Source: an uncultured Alphaproteobacteria bacterium (GTDB taxonomy: Bacteria > Pseudomonadota > Alphaproteobacteria > RF32 > CAG-239). Taken from it: a DNA stretch of 64,000 bases. Below, in pieces: positions 9,901-18,512 of this stretch. The translations under genes and the position numbers were made by a program. Under the pieces are notes generated by a model. It did no database searches, was not told where the DNA came from, and saw only the letters and a list, made by a program, of their open reading frames with translations. How positions within the stretch are numbered: position 1 is the stretch's first letter; every line of letters begins with the position of its first letter. The DNA lies in assembly GCA_910577205.1 (NCBI GenBank), contig CAJTMA010000006.1, forward strand, positions 1 to 64,000. Reading direction: 5' to 3'.

Positions 9901-10431
9901 CATATACAGGCGGTCGGCAAAAATTTCTTTGAGCTTCAGCAGGGTTTCTTCAGCTTCGGCCTTGCGGTTTTCAAGCAGCAGCCGTCCGATTTGCCCCTCC
10001 ACCCCGCCGGTGAGGACAATCAACCCTTCGTTCAGCTGTTGAAAGTCGGCAATACGAATCTGCGGTTTTTCTAAATTCGGCCCATCAAGATAAGCCATTT
10101 TCATCAGCTTCATAATATTATGATAGCCGTCATCATTCATCACTAACAAGATGATTTTGTCAGGGTCGACAATCCGCCCTTTGGATTTCAAGACATCATC
10201 GGCATCCGGATTACGCAGATAAAACTGGCAGCCCATAATCGGTTTAATGCCTTCATCGGAAGCATATTTGGAAAAAGCTTTGCCGCCGAACATATTGGCA
10301 GTATCTGTCACGGCGATGGCGGCAATCCCTTGAGCGTGGCATTTGTGAATCAGAGCAGGCACTTGCATCGCGCCTTCCGATAAAGAATAGGCGGTATGGA
10401 CACGAAGATGTACAAACTTGGGCTCTGACAT
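6961..10431 (-). CDS. dnaE: DNA polymerase III subunit alpha
   Basis: This is the replicative polymerase catalytic subunit, 1156 residues, a usual DnaE1 length. The domains in order are an N-terminal PHP domain (FVHLRVHTAYSLSEG at residues 5-19), the polymerase palm with the catalytic aspartates in NMPDFDVDFCQ (about residue 405) and KFDFLGLKTL (about residue 560), the glycine-rich VGPGRGSGAGS loop, fingers with SHAAAYSLISYQTAYLKAHY, a helix-hairpin-helix region, and a C-terminal OB fold with a tail. It sits downstream of prfA with a 114-bp gap. Two membrane-protein genes follow at once. Confidence 0.97.
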   Translation of the reverse strand: MSEPKFVHLRVHTAYSLSEGAMQVPALIHKCHAQGIAAIAVTDTANMFGGKAFSKYASDEGIKPIMGCQFYLRNPDADDVLKSKGRIVDPDKIILLVMNDDGYHNIMKLMKMAYLDGPNLEKPQIRIADFQQLNEGLIVLTGGVEGQIGRLLLENRKAEAEETLLKLKEIFADRLYMEISRIGLESEHKTEEDFINLAYKHDIPLVATNEAFFFDADMYEAHDALACIAAGEYVANDNRKKFSPNNRLRSEAEMLELFSDLPEAVNSTVQIALRCNYLSKKVDPLLPIFECPDGKTQDEFITEEAYKGLKERMEAQVYTPEMTAEEKAEIDKRYYARLEYELSVIKKMGFPGYFLIVSDFIRWSKGHGVPVGPGRGSGAGSIVAWSLKVTDLDPLKLDLLFERFLNPERINMPDFDVDFCQENRYKTIEYVQNKYGFDHVAQIITYGKLQSKAVIRDVARVLQMPYAQADRISKMIPPGVQGKNPTLQESLDQVSELEEMRQNDPQVNKLFDIAMKLEGLYRQSGVHAAGVVIGDRPLDQLVPLYKDPKSDMPVTQYDMKYVEETGLIKFDFLGLKTLTVIKRACDWVKKVHGVELDMDNINLDDRPTYELLQRGDTSAVFQFESPGMKDVHKQIKPDRFEDLIAIVSLYRPGPMDNIPSYIKRKHGEEEITYLHPQLEPILKETYGIMIYQEQVMNIARALGGYTMGGADKLRKVMGKKQRDEIPKQRIMFTEGAIKNGIDKSVAEAIFDQMEKFASYGFNKSHAAAYSLISYQTAYLKAHYPVEFMCAVMSLDITNTEKLLIYKEECKKMGFEVLKPDINKSGADFAVENGNIRYALGAIKGVGAANMQAIEDERKAHGPYKDLSDFIHRTDIKQINRRQMEQLTKAGAFDCLDKSRGKIFANIETIMQHIAAASELKTSSQASLFGTEELHTTVKLADKPDWPELEKLKLEAEAIGFYLSAHPLDSYARGMERLGVKTAVEVFHNIKVGDTIRAKLAGCVNSVQKRISKSGNKYAFVEFSDATSNFEGLLFSEGLARFENVLSSGLPVLVSMSIDKQEEDGRARCMINNVDTLDKAIAEVANGLEIEVNDVAALPGLKAILSKDRNGRNKIYIKPDNRDWDVRIELAGGFGFADQDFLSRIRSLPGVTTVKEI

Positions 10432-10545
10432 TTTTTCCTCTTAACTGCCGCTATCATAAAAGGATTCCTCCCGCGACACAATCAAAAAATATATTTCGTG
10501 TACAAGAGCGGGAAAACTCTTGTCCGGCGAGGAATAAACGCCCCA
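10432..10545 (-). promoter_or_regulatory. prfA-dnaE intergenic gap with weak hairpin
   Basis: The 114-bp gap holds an inverted repeat, ACAAGAG/CTCTTGT (about 10503-10524), followed on the minus strand by an AT-rich stretch with a T run. It could be a weak terminator after prfA, and the following AT-rich bases could hold the dnaE promoter. Neither is certain. Confidence 0.35.
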
Positions 10546-11622
10546 TTAATCCAGTTCGGAGAGGCGTTCGGCCTGATCTTCGGTAACCAAAGCGTCAATA
10601 ACTTCGCCCAGAGCATCACCGGAAACGACTTCATCCAGCTTATACAAGGTTAAGTTAATCCGGTGGTCGGTTACGCGCCCCTGCGGGTAGTTATAAGTGC
10701 GAATCCGCTCAGAGCGGTCACCGGAGCCGACCTGCAATTTACGACGTTCAGAATATTCTTTGTCAATTGTCGACTTTTGCAAATCATAAAGCTTGGCACG
10801 CAGGTGGTTCATTGCTTTTTCTTTATTTTTAAACTGCGAGCGGTCATCTTGGCACTGCACAATAACCCCGGTCGGAATATGGGTAATACGCACGGCGGAT
10901 TCCGTACGGTTAACGTGCTGTCCGCCCGCACCGGATGCGCGGTATACATCAATTTTCAAATCCGCCGGATTAATATACATATCAACTTCTTCTATCTCCG
11001 GCAAAACGGCAACTGTCGCAGCTGAGGTATGCACGCGTCCCTGAGATTCTGTCACCGGAACTCGTTGTACTCGATGCGCACCGGACTCAAACTTCAGTTT
11101 GGCAAACACATCTTTGCCGGTAATTTTGGCTGTTGCTTGTTTGTAGCCGCCAAGGCCGTTTTCATCCACGTCGATGGTTTCAAATTTCCAACCCTGCAAA
11201 GCAGAATAACGCTGATACATTTCAAACAATACAGTCCCGAACAAAGCAGCTTCATCACCGCCGGTGCCGGCACGAATTTCAAGAATCGCGTTCTTTTCGT
11301 CTTCGGCATCTTTGGGCAGGAGCAGAATTTTAATCTGCTTTTCCAACTCCGGCAGTTTTTCTTTCAGCTCATAATATTCTGCCTCAGCCATTTCCCGCAT
11401 TTCTTTATCCAGCGAAGAATCATCCATCATCATTTTGGCGTCAGACATATTTTGTTCGGCATGATTATATTCATGAATTGCCTCAACCACCGGCGACAAT
11501 GCCGATAATTCCTTATTCATGCGCACCAAATCATCCGCGCTGATATCAGGAGAGGACAATAAAGCCGAAATTTCATCGTGGCGGCTTACCACATTCGCCA
11601 GTTTTTCTGCAAAAGAGGCCAT
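10546..11622 (-). CDS. prfA: Peptide chain release factor 1
   Basis: RF1 terminates translation at UAA and UAG. The 358 residues match the family length. The catalytic GGQ loop is present (SGAGGQHVNRTESAVRITH, about residues 228-246), and the LEIRAGTGGDEAALF and ERSRIRTYNYPQ-type regions are also clear. The gene start overlaps the hisS stop by one base (TAATG), so it is translationally coupled to hisS. In many bacteria prfA is followed by prmC, which methylates the GGQ glutamine. Here dnaE follows instead, so prmC must be elsewhere or absent. Confidence 0.97.
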   Translation of the reverse strand: MASFAEKLANVVSRHDEISALLSSPDISADDLVRMNKELSALSPVVEAIHEYNHAEQNMSDAKMMMDDSSLDKEMREMAEAEYYELKEKLPELEKQIKILLLPKDAEDEKNAILEIRAGTGGDEAALFGTVLFEMYQRYSALQGWKFETIDVDENGLGGYKQATAKITGKDVFAKLKFESGAHRVQRVPVTESQGRVHTSAATVAVLPEIEEVDMYINPADLKIDVYRASGAGGQHVNRTESAVRITHIPTGVIVQCQDDRSQFKNKEKAMNHLRAKLYDLQKSTIDKEYSERRKLQVGSGDRSERIRTYNYPQGRVTDHRINLTLYKLDEVVSGDALGEVIDALVTEDQAERLSELD

Positions 11623-12857
11623 TAATTTATTTCCTTTTCAATATTATTCAAAGCAACGTTTTTCTGCTCGCCGCTATCCAGATTTTTAACGGTAACTTCA
11701 CCTTTTGCCAGCTCATCAGGGCCGACAATTACAGCAGCAAAAGCATTTGCCTTATTCGCTTTTATCATGCGTTTTTTCATATTACCGCTATAGCTTTGGT
11801 CAACGCTGAAACCTGCCTTACGCAAGCGGTATGCAATTTCCACAGCCTGAAGATTTACATCTTCGGTCACCGGAATAACCGCTACCGGACGCGGCAGCGA
11901 CACATCGGCTTCCAACAACATACTTAAGCGTTCAACGCCGCAAGCCCAGCCGATACCGGCGACTTTGCCGCCGCCCATCTGCTCAACCAGACCGTCATAA
12001 CGGCCGCCGGCCAATACAGTGCCTTGCGCCCCTAATTTATCGGTTACCAGCTCAAACACTGTGTGAGAATAATAATCCAACCCGCGAACCAAACGGTTGT
12101 TGACGCGGTATTTAATACCTAATTTATCCAGCCCGGTCAAGACCTGATTGAAGAATGATGTTGAGGCTTCATTTAAACTATCCTTATACAGCGGCGCGTT
12201 TTCAACCACTCTTTTATCACATTCTTCTTTAGAATCCAAAACCCGTAACGGATTTTTCTCCAAACGAGCTTTGCTGTCTTCAGACAATTCGTCATAATGC
12301 TCTTTTAAATAAGCAACCAATTTGGTACGGTAAGCATCGCGGCTTTCCTGATCGCCCAAAGAGTTAATCTCAACGGTAACGCTTCCGTCCAGGCCTAATT
12401 TTTCAACAAATTCGTAAGCCATGGAAATGACTTCAATATCCGCTTGCGGATTTTCAACCCCCAGAAGTTCAACACCAAACTGGGTAAACTGGCGTTGACG
12501 GCCTTTTTGCGGGCGTTCATAGCGAAACATCGGCCCGGCATAATAGAGTTTAACCGGCAGGTTCTGTTGCATTCCCTCAGAAATAAACGAACGGACAACG
12601 CCTGCCGTGCCTTCGGGGCGCAGCGTCAGGCTTTCGCCGCCGCGATCCTGAAAGCAGTACATCTCCTTGGTGACGATATCTGAGGTGTCGCCGAGATTGC
12701 GCGAGAAGACTTCCGTAAACTCAAAAATCGGGGTTTCAATTTCTTCAAAGCCATATTTCTCTACGATTTCACCACCTGTAGAAATTACTTTTTTGGCTTT
12801 GCGCTTGGCTTCGCCGTATAAATCATAAGTGCCGCGCACATTTTGAATTTTTGCCAT
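11622..12857 (-). CDS. hisS: Histidyl-tRNA synthetase
   Basis: This class II aminoacyl-tRNA synthetase charges tRNA-His. It has 411 residues. Visible motifs are the N-terminal RGTYDLYG, motif 2 (MFRYERPQKGRQRQF), the HisRS-specific LVRGLDYYSHTVFE and AGGRYDGLVEQMGG, and motif 3 (GIGWACGVERLSML). The C-terminal anticodon-binding domain starts near residue 320 (RPVAVIPV). It lies 1 bp after the ispG stop and one base into prfA, in an ispG-hisS-prfA operon. Confidence 0.97.
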   Translation of the reverse strand: MAKIQNVRGTYDLYGEAKRKAKKVISTGGEIVEKYGFEEIETPIFEFTEVFSRNLGDTSDIVTKEMYCFQDRGGESLTLRPEGTAGVVRSFISEGMQQNLPVKLYYAGPMFRYERPQKGRQRQFTQFGVELLGVENPQADIEVISMAYEFVEKLGLDGSVTVEINSLGDQESRDAYRTKLVAYLKEHYDELSEDSKARLEKNPLRVLDSKEECDKRVVENAPLYKDSLNEASTSFFNQVLTGLDKLGIKYRVNNRLVRGLDYYSHTVFELVTDKLGAQGTVLAGGRYDGLVEQMGGGKVAGIGWACGVERLSMLLEADVSLPRPVAVIPVTEDVNLQAVEIAYRLRKAGFSVDQSYSGNMKKRMIKANKANAFAAVIVGPDELAKGEVTVKNLDSGEQKNVALNNIEKEIN

Positions 12858-12858
12858 T

Positions 12859-13926
12859 TTAACTCACCTTTTCTTCAACCAGACGAACCAGCTCGTCCAC
12901 GATATTTTCACTTTTAACTTTGTTAGCGGGTTTGCCGCCGATAAAAATCATATTATCACCGCCTTTGCCGCCGCAAACACCGAAATCTGCATGAGCAGAT
13001 TCTCCCGGACCGTTAACAACGCAGCCCATTACAGCCAGGGTCAGAGGCTTAGTGATATGAGCCAATCTCTTTTCCAGCTCTTCAACAGTTTTTTGCACAT
13101 CATACCCCCGGCGGGCGCAGGTCGGGCAAGAGATTATCCTTACGCCCCGATGTCGCAAATCAAGGGCTTTTAAGATTTCGTAGCCGGCTTTGACCTCCTC
13201 CTCCACATCTGCGGTCAACGAAACGCGCAGGGTGTCGCCAATGCCAGACATCAGCAAACTGCCGATGCCAATTGACGAACGCACAGTTCCGGCGCGCAAG
13301 CCCCCGGCTTCTGTCACGCCCAAGTGCAGCGGATAATCACTAGCCGCCGCCAATTTTTGATATGCGTTAATCATCATCAGCGTATCAGAAGATTTTACGC
13401 TGATTTTAAACTCAAAAAAGTCATTGTCTTCAAGCATTTTAGCTTGTTCTAAGGCGCTTTCAACCATGGCGTCGGCTGTCGGTTCGCCATATTTCTCCAA
13501 CAAACGCTTGTCCAACGAACCGCCATTGACACCAATGCGAATCGAGCAGCCGTTGGCCTTGGCAGCTTTCACAACTTCTTTTACCCTATCCGCACCGCCG
13601 ATATTTCCGGGATTAATCCGCAGGCAGGCCGCGCCGTTATCTGCGGCCAGCAGCCCCAGGCGATAATCAAAATGAATATCAGCGACCACCGGAATACTGA
13701 CAGCTTTGGTAATTTCTTTCAAAGCTTTTGCCGAAGCTTCGTCCGGGCAGGAACAGCGGGTAATATCGCAACCAACAGCCGCCTGCCGGCGAATTTGTTC
13801 GACCGTTGCTTTAACATCCGCGGTCAGGCTATTGGTCATAGACTGGACGGTTATGGGAGCATCGCCGCCGACAGCAACGTTTCCGACCATAATTTTCCGG
13901 GATTTGCGGCGCATTATTTTTTCCAT
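12859..13926 (-). CDS. ispG: 4-hydroxy-3-methylbut-2-en-1-yl diphosphate synthase (flavodoxin)
   Basis: IspG (GcpE) reductively converts MEcPP to HMBPP in the MEP isoprenoid pathway using a 4Fe-4S cluster. The 355 residues contain the TIM-barrel start (VQSMTNSLTADVKATV), GCDITRCSCPD, INPGNIGG, and the cluster cysteines in ISCPTCARRGYDV and GCVVNGPGE. The gene is followed immediately by hisS and preceded by the rodZ-like gene after a 90-bp gap with a terminator hairpin. Confidence 0.96.
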   Translation of the reverse strand: MEKIMRRKSRKIMVGNVAVGGDAPITVQSMTNSLTADVKATVEQIRRQAAVGCDITRCSCPDEASAKALKEITKAVSIPVVADIHFDYRLGLLAADNGAACLRINPGNIGGADRVKEVVKAAKANGCSIRIGVNGGSLDKRLLEKYGEPTADAMVESALEQAKMLEDNDFFEFKISVKSSDTLMMINAYQKLAAASDYPLHLGVTEAGGLRAGTVRSSIGIGSLLMSGIGDTLRVSLTADVEEEVKAGYEILKALDLRHRGVRIISCPTCARRGYDVQKTVEELEKRLAHITKPLTLAVMGCVVNGPGESAHADFGVCGGKGGDNMIFIGGKPANKVKSENIVDELVRLVEEKVS

Positions 13927-13970
13927 TGGGTAGTCCTTTTATCATTTTTTCTTATTTTATAAAAATAAAA

Positions 13971-14000
13971 GAAAATAGCAAGTTCTCACCTGCTATTTTC
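13971..14000 (-). terminator. Terminator after the RodZ-like gene
   Basis: The perfect stem GAAAATAGCA/TGCTATTTTC (13971-13980 with 13991-14000) lies just after the stop of the RodZ-like gene. On the minus strand it is followed by TTTTATTTTT, a typical intrinsic terminator. Confidence 0.7.
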
Positions 14001-14016
14001 TTAAATTTCAGTTTCA

Positions 14017-15030
14017 CTAATGGTTAGCTTCGAGATATTTATCAAGCGCAATGCCGATTTTCTTTTCAGAAGTAACGACCGGAACAACCTTGCCGTCAAT
14101 CACAACCTCTACAGCGCCAACACGACCGACAGAGAGAATCTTGCCTTCTCCGGCAGGAACTTTATAAACATCTCCCGGCTGTAATACTTTGCTTATCCAA
14201 AGCTTGTCTTTATCTTTCACTTCGACCCAAGTTTCCTGATTAATTTTCAAAACGACCCGGGCATCAGCCTTTACATCTGCCGGAGCTGCAGCCGGTTCAG
14301 AAATTTCAGCAACAGGTTCGCTGGCGGCAGGCGCTTCTTCTGCCGGAGCAGCGGGAGAAGGTTCAACAAAATTGCCTTCATTGACAATCACCTGCGGCAC
14401 ATTTTCAACAGGCGCAGCGGTTGTGGTATCAATAATAACCATCCGTCCGTCTTCAGGTGCGGGAGCTGTTTCATCCAGCGTTGCAAAATCTTCAACCTGC
14501 AAAGGAAAACTATCTGCCGGCGCGTTGTCTACGACAAGCTCTTCCTCGGCAACCGGCTCTTCAACCGTATTTTGGCTTTCGCTGTATGCCAGCCAGCCGG
14601 CATAGAGGGCAATAATTGCCAGCATACTGATTAACAAATACTTTTTGTTCGGCACAGTCGCTTCAGACTGCGGTTCTAAAACATAGACGTTATCCGCTTT
14701 GGCATTCGCATCTGTTTCTTCCTTGAACAGCTGGACAATGCGGGCGGAATTCAGCCCTAAAAACTCGGCATATGACCGGATAAAACCAACACCGTACGGC
14801 GGCTCCGGAATATCCTCATAGCAACTGTTTTCAATTGCTTCCAGATAAGACGCACGAATATATAACTCTTTAGCGATATCTGCAATTTTATAGCCTTTTT
14901 TAACACGGGCATCATGCAGCATTCCGCCGACCTTGCCTTCATTGCCAGACAAATTTTCTTTAATATCCTGCACCGCTGCCGCCATTTTTTCTTCTGCGGC
15001 CTCAGCCCCTTTTGTTGTTTCCTTTTTCAC
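14017..15030 (-). CDS. RodZ-like HTH membrane protein (HTH_25 / DUF4115)
   Basis: The protein has 337 residues. A helix-turn-helix domain lies at residues 35-105 (GGMLHDARVKKGYKIADIAK, then PYGVGFIRSYAEFLGLN), the pattern of RodZ cytoplasmic domains. A transmembrane helix lies near residues 130-147 (YLLISMLAIIALYAGWLAY), followed by an acidic Pro/Ala/Glu-rich linker of about 110 residues and a C-terminal DUF4115 beta domain (residues 255-330, VLKINQETWVEVKDKDK). RodZ links MreB to the membrane and helps rod-shape maintenance. Its placement upstream of ispG and hisS is common in proteobacteria. The linker is longer and more repetitive than in the textbook protein. Confidence 0.85.
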   Translation of the reverse strand: MKKETTKGAEAAEEKMAAAVQDIKENLSGNEGKVGGMLHDARVKKGYKIADIAKELYIRASYLEAIENSCYEDIPEPPYGVGFIRSYAEFLGLNSARIVQLFKEETDANAKADNVYVLEPQSEATVPNKKYLLISMLAIIALYAGWLAYSESQNTVEEPVAEEELVVDNAPADSFPLQVEDFATLDETAPAPEDGRMVIIDTTTAAPVENVPQVIVNEGNFVEPSPAAPAEEAPAASEPVAEISEPAAAPADVKADARVVLKINQETWVEVKDKDKLWISKVLQPGDVYKVPAGEGKILSVGRVGAVEVVIDGKVVPVVTSEKKIGIALDKYLEANH

Positions 15031-15094
15031 GGTCTTGTCCCTTTAATATAATACTTTAATTCTTGCGAATCTGCTGAGCATTGAAACATAGTTT

Positions 15095-17362
15095 TTAATA
15101 GATTTCAATACCATGGTCATAAGCATAAGCCATTAATTGCGGACGTAAAGTCCTTTTTTTAGATTTCAATAAACTTTTCACATAATCGCTCACTTCTCCG
15201 GCATTAATGGTGCGAATCATAGATTTGACCCGCCCGAAAGATGTTCCCGTGGATGACAGGTTACGATACCCTAAGCCAATCAGCGCCATCGCTTCAATCG
15301 GGTTGGAGGCCATCTCGCCGCACACCGAACAATAAACGCCCGCAGCATCAGCCTTGGCAACAATATCGCCCATCAGCCGCAAAAACGGCGCAGACAGAAC
15401 ATCGTAACGTTCTGCTAAACGCGGATTGCCGCGATCACAGGCAAAAGTAAACTGCGCTAAATCATTTGTGCCGATGGAGATAAAATCCGTTTGTTTCAGA
15501 ACCTCTTCCAGCTGAAAGACAATTGACGGAACTTCCACCATTAAGCCCACGTTGACTTTAGAGGGCACGGGTGTTCCGCGGCGTTTCTCCTTATCCAGCT
15601 CAATCATCAGCGTTTCTTTGGCTTCCTCAAATTCCGACACATCCGAAATCATCGGAAACATCACATTTAATTCCTTGCCGGCAGCGGCGCGCAGGAAAGC
15701 CCGCATTTGCTTGCGCAAAATTGCCCGGCGGTCCAGCGTAATGCGAATCGAGCGCCAGCCGATGGCCGGGTTTTCTTCTCCCATAGCGCTCCAGTAAGGC
15801 AGCAGCTTGTCCGAACCGACATCCAAACTGCGGAAGATGACTTTTTTGTTTCCGGCCTTGTCCATCAATTCCTTGTAATAAGATATCTGGCGCTCGACAT
15901 CCGGCATTACATCGGAAGCCATAAAAGGGATTTCGGTTCGATATAATCCAACGCCATCACAATTCGTGGTTTCAATATAATCCAAATCAAACGCTAGACC
16001 GACATTGATATATTGCCAGATACGCACGCCGTCCAAGGTTTTAGAGGGCAGTTTTTTCAACTCATCCAAACGCGCCTGCAGCTTTTGCTTTTCGGCAATT
16101 TTGGTTTTAAACTTCTCCTGAATAACCAAAGACGGATTGATATAGACATAGCCGTCATTACCGTCTACCGCAACAAAATCGCCGGTTTTAATATCATTAA
16201 ACAAGCCTTTTATTTTGGCAATAACCGGGATATTCAACGCCTTGGCAACGATGGCAACGTGCATTGTCGGCGTGCCGTCTTCAATAATCAAACCGCGGAT
16301 TTTATGATAGTCATAATCCATCAAATCCGCAGGCCCCATGGTTTGAGCCACCACGATAATGTCATTGCTTTTGATAACTTCGCAAGCCGTACAATAATCG
16401 CCGCTCAGATAATTTTGCAAGCGGTCGGCGACATCACGTAAATCATGCAGGCGCTCTTTGAGGTATTGGTCGTTCGTCGCGGACAAACGGTTCCACATAT
16501 CTTCATAAGCACGCTCGACGGCGGCTTCGGCTGTCAGCCCGGAATTAACATTATCGGCAATTTTTTTATACCAGCCTTTATCCTTGGCAAACATCCGGTA
16601 AGTATCCAGAATGTCAACGTGTTCGCCAATGCCGAGTTTGGTTGAGTTCAGTTTTTCATCCAAATCATCGTTCATTTGGCGGTGCGCCACCTGCAAACGC
16701 TCCAATTCTTTTTCTTTGTCCTCGGCAAAAATTTTGCTGACAGCCTGGCGGCGACGATGAATAACCGCCTGCCCTAACCCGTAGCCTTTGCTTAAGCTCA
16801 GGCCTTTTACCCGCTCCCGGGTAACCAGGCCTCGCTCCTTAATCAGCTCTTTTTTATAATTTGACATTTCATCGGATGCGACAATCTCCGCCAGCACCAT
16901 GGCCACGGTTTCAAGAATTTCAATTTCTGCCCGGGAGTACTCATGAATGGCTTTGCTTTGAATAACCAATACCCCGATAGAACGATTCCAGCGAATCAGC
17001 GGCACGCCGAGAAAACTATGGTAAGCATCCTCTCCCAGTTCAGCCTTATATGCATATTTGGGGTGTTTTGATGCCTCAGAAGCAGCCAAAGAACGCGTTG
17101 TTTTCGCAACTTCACCAATCAGCCCCTCGCCATAACGGATTGTCAGCCGGTGTTCTGCAGTTTCATTCAGACCGCAAGAGGCAAACAGCTCCAGATAGTT
17201 GTCATCTACGGCAACATAAACAGAGGCCGCGTCAGAGGAGGTCTGCTCGGCAATTACCCGGATAATTTTAGACAGTTTAACCGAAACTTCGTCCTGCCCT
17301 TCGGTAACCTGACGCAGTTGTTTAAGGATATCCATAGCCTGATTGACGGCGGGTGACTGCAT
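15095..17362 (-). CDS. ptsP: Phosphoenolpyruvate-protein phosphotransferase, nitrogen PTS enzyme I
   Basis: EI-Ntr takes phosphate from PEP and passes it to NPr, starting the regulatory nitrogen PTS cascade. The 755 residues comprise an N-terminal GAF sensor domain (residues 1-165), an EI N-terminal domain (from LSLSKGYGLGQAVIHRRR), the phosphohistidine domain with GTPTMHVAIVAKALNIPVI (the active His lies in TMHVA), and a C-terminal PEP-binding TIM barrel with FRSLDVGSDK, ISIGTNDLAQFTFACDRGN and YCSVCGEMASNPIEA. It is an isolated gene, 65 bp upstream of the rodZ-like gene and divergent from the cupin gene. Confidence 0.95.
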   Translation of the reverse strand: MQSPAVNQAMDILKQLRQVTEGQDEVSVKLSKIIRVIAEQTSSDAASVYVAVDDNYLELFASCGLNETAEHRLTIRYGEGLIGEVAKTTRSLAASEASKHPKYAYKAELGEDAYHSFLGVPLIRWNRSIGVLVIQSKAIHEYSRAEIEILETVAMVLAEIVASDEMSNYKKELIKERGLVTRERVKGLSLSKGYGLGQAVIHRRRQAVSKIFAEDKEKELERLQVAHRQMNDDLDEKLNSTKLGIGEHVDILDTYRMFAKDKGWYKKIADNVNSGLTAEAAVERAYEDMWNRLSATNDQYLKERLHDLRDVADRLQNYLSGDYCTACEVIKSNDIIVVAQTMGPADLMDYDYHKIRGLIIEDGTPTMHVAIVAKALNIPVIAKIKGLFNDIKTGDFVAVDGNDGYVYINPSLVIQEKFKTKIAEKQKLQARLDELKKLPSKTLDGVRIWQYINVGLAFDLDYIETTNCDGVGLYRTEIPFMASDVMPDVERQISYYKELMDKAGNKKVIFRSLDVGSDKLLPYWSAMGEENPAIGWRSIRITLDRRAILRKQMRAFLRAAAGKELNVMFPMISDVSEFEEAKETLMIELDKEKRRGTPVPSKVNVGLMVEVPSIVFQLEEVLKQTDFISIGTNDLAQFTFACDRGNPRLAERYDVLSAPFLRLMGDIVAKADAAGVYCSVCGEMASNPIEAMALIGLGYRNLSSTGTSFGRVKSMIRTINAGEVSDYVKSLLKSKKRTLRPQLMAYAYDHGIEIY

Positions 17363-17471
17363 GATTTTTCCAACTGTCTTATCAAAAAAATTAAACTTGA
17401 TTTTTTATATAATATCTATATCTTTTCATCAAGAACAATCTTATTTATTAATAATTAAAATTGAGAAAACA

Positions 17472-17834
17472 ATGGAAAACAATTACAAGAGAGGCGACCA
17501 TGATTCCCGGCCTTGGGGCACATGGGAAGTTTTGGATGCCGGAAACGGTTTCTGCGTTAAGAGAATCTGCGTAACCCCGGGCAACATTTTGTCCCTGCAA
17601 TCTCACAACCACCGCGCTGAACACTGGATTATTGTCAAAGGACAGGCCGTGGTTACTCTGGGCGAAGAAAAACTTGTCAAAAATGCCAATGAATCCGTTT
17701 ACATTCCTGTCGGCACAAAACACCGCATTCAGAATGACACGGACAAAAACATGGAATTCATTGAAGTTCAAACCGGTGATAATCTGGATGAAAATGACAT
17801 CATCCGCTATGAAGATTCATACGGCCGCGTTTAA
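17472..17834 (+). CDS. Cupin-domain protein, mannose-6-phosphate isomerase type II-like
   Basis: The protein has 120 residues. The start is taken as the ATG at 17472 (MENNYKRGDHDSRPWGTW); upstream in-frame codons have no good ribosome site. The cupin motifs resemble the C-terminal isomerase domain of ManC/AlgA: RPWGTWEVLD, the metal-binding LQSHNHRAEHW with several histidines, and later VGTKHRIQN. ManC-type enzymes interconvert fructose-6-P and mannose-6-P. As a stand-alone cupin, the exact substrate is uncertain. It is divergent from ptsP and convergent with an isochorismatase-like gene, with a shared terminator. Confidence 0.85.
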   Translation: MENNYKRGDHDSRPWGTWEVLDAGNGFCVKRICVTPGNILSLQSHNHRAEHWIIVKGQAVVTLGEEKLVKNANESVYIPVGTKHRIQNDTDKNMEFIEVQTGDNLDENDIIRYEDSYGRV

Positions 17835-17835
17835 T

Positions 17836-17864
17836 AAAAAAACCTCCGAAACGGAGGTTTTTTT
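17836..17864. terminator. Bidirectional terminator between cupin and hydrolase
   Basis: The perfect 8-bp stem AACCTCCG/CGGAGGTT (17841-17848, 17852-17859) has an A run before it and a T run after it, so it serves both convergent genes. Confidence 0.8.
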
Positions 17865-17871
17865 ATTGTCA

Positions 17872-18417
17872 TCAGGCGCGGCGTTCCCACAATTCGTTAA
17901 ACAAATCGCTGCCTGACTGGTTCATCCATTCAAACATAACCATCTCACGGGTGACGACATCCACACCATTACGCTGCAAACGTTGTATACCCATGATGCT
18001 CTGCATTCCGTTGCGGGAAGAACTGCTGTCTGCCACCACAAAAACATGATATCCGGCCTCGGCAAAATCTATCGCCGTCTGAAGGACGCAAAGGTGGGTT
18101 TCCAACCCGGCGATAACCAGCTGTTTTTTGCCGGAGTGTTCAACAGCCTGACGAATGCCGTCATTTTTATAGCAGGATAAAGTGTCCTTTTCATAGTAAC
18201 AATCCGCCTCACCCAGCACATGGCGCAAGTCAATCATAGTCGGGCCGAATTTATTGCGGTCCTGTTCGGCCACGAGGTATGGAATATCCATTTTTTTAGC
18301 AACATTCAGCAATGCGGCACAACCGTTAATTACCTCACGCGGGCTCTCCTGAGCGGGCGCTAAATTTTCCTGCACATCAATAATCAGCAAGATAGAATCG
18401 TCTTTATTCATCAACAT
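17872..18417 (-). CDS. Isochorismatase-family cysteine hydrolase
   Basis: The protein has about 181 residues. The isochorismatase fold is recognised by the N-terminal LLIIDVQENLAPA with the catalytic Asp, a lysine in CYYEKDTLSCY, and the nucleophile cysteine in VIAGLETHLCVLQTA. The family hydrolyses isochorismate, nicotinamide or other amides. The sequence resembles YcaC-like hydrolases, whose substrate is unclear. The first ATG or the third codon (MLMN) may be the start. It is convergent with the cupin gene, and the next gene is divergent. Confidence 0.88.
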   Translation of the reverse strand: MLMNKDDSILLIIDVQENLAPAQESPREVINGCAALLNVAKKMDIPYLVAEQDRNKFGPTMIDLRHVLGEADCYYEKDTLSCYKNDGIRQAVEHSGKKQLVIAGLETHLCVLQTAIDFAEAGYHVFVVADSSSSRNGMQSIMGIQRLQRNGVDVVTREMVMFEWMNQSGSDLFNELWERRA

Positions 18418-18512
18418 TCCGGCAGACTTTCATATTAGGGTTGACTATCATTATAAAATACATAATACTTCAGGAAATTGAAATAAACCAGAAAAAAACG
18501 AGAAGAACCACC

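Noticed and set aside
16013..16441. 142-codon plus-strand frame over ptsP
   Set aside because: It is antisense to the phosphohistidine and linker region of ptsP and lacks its own evidence.
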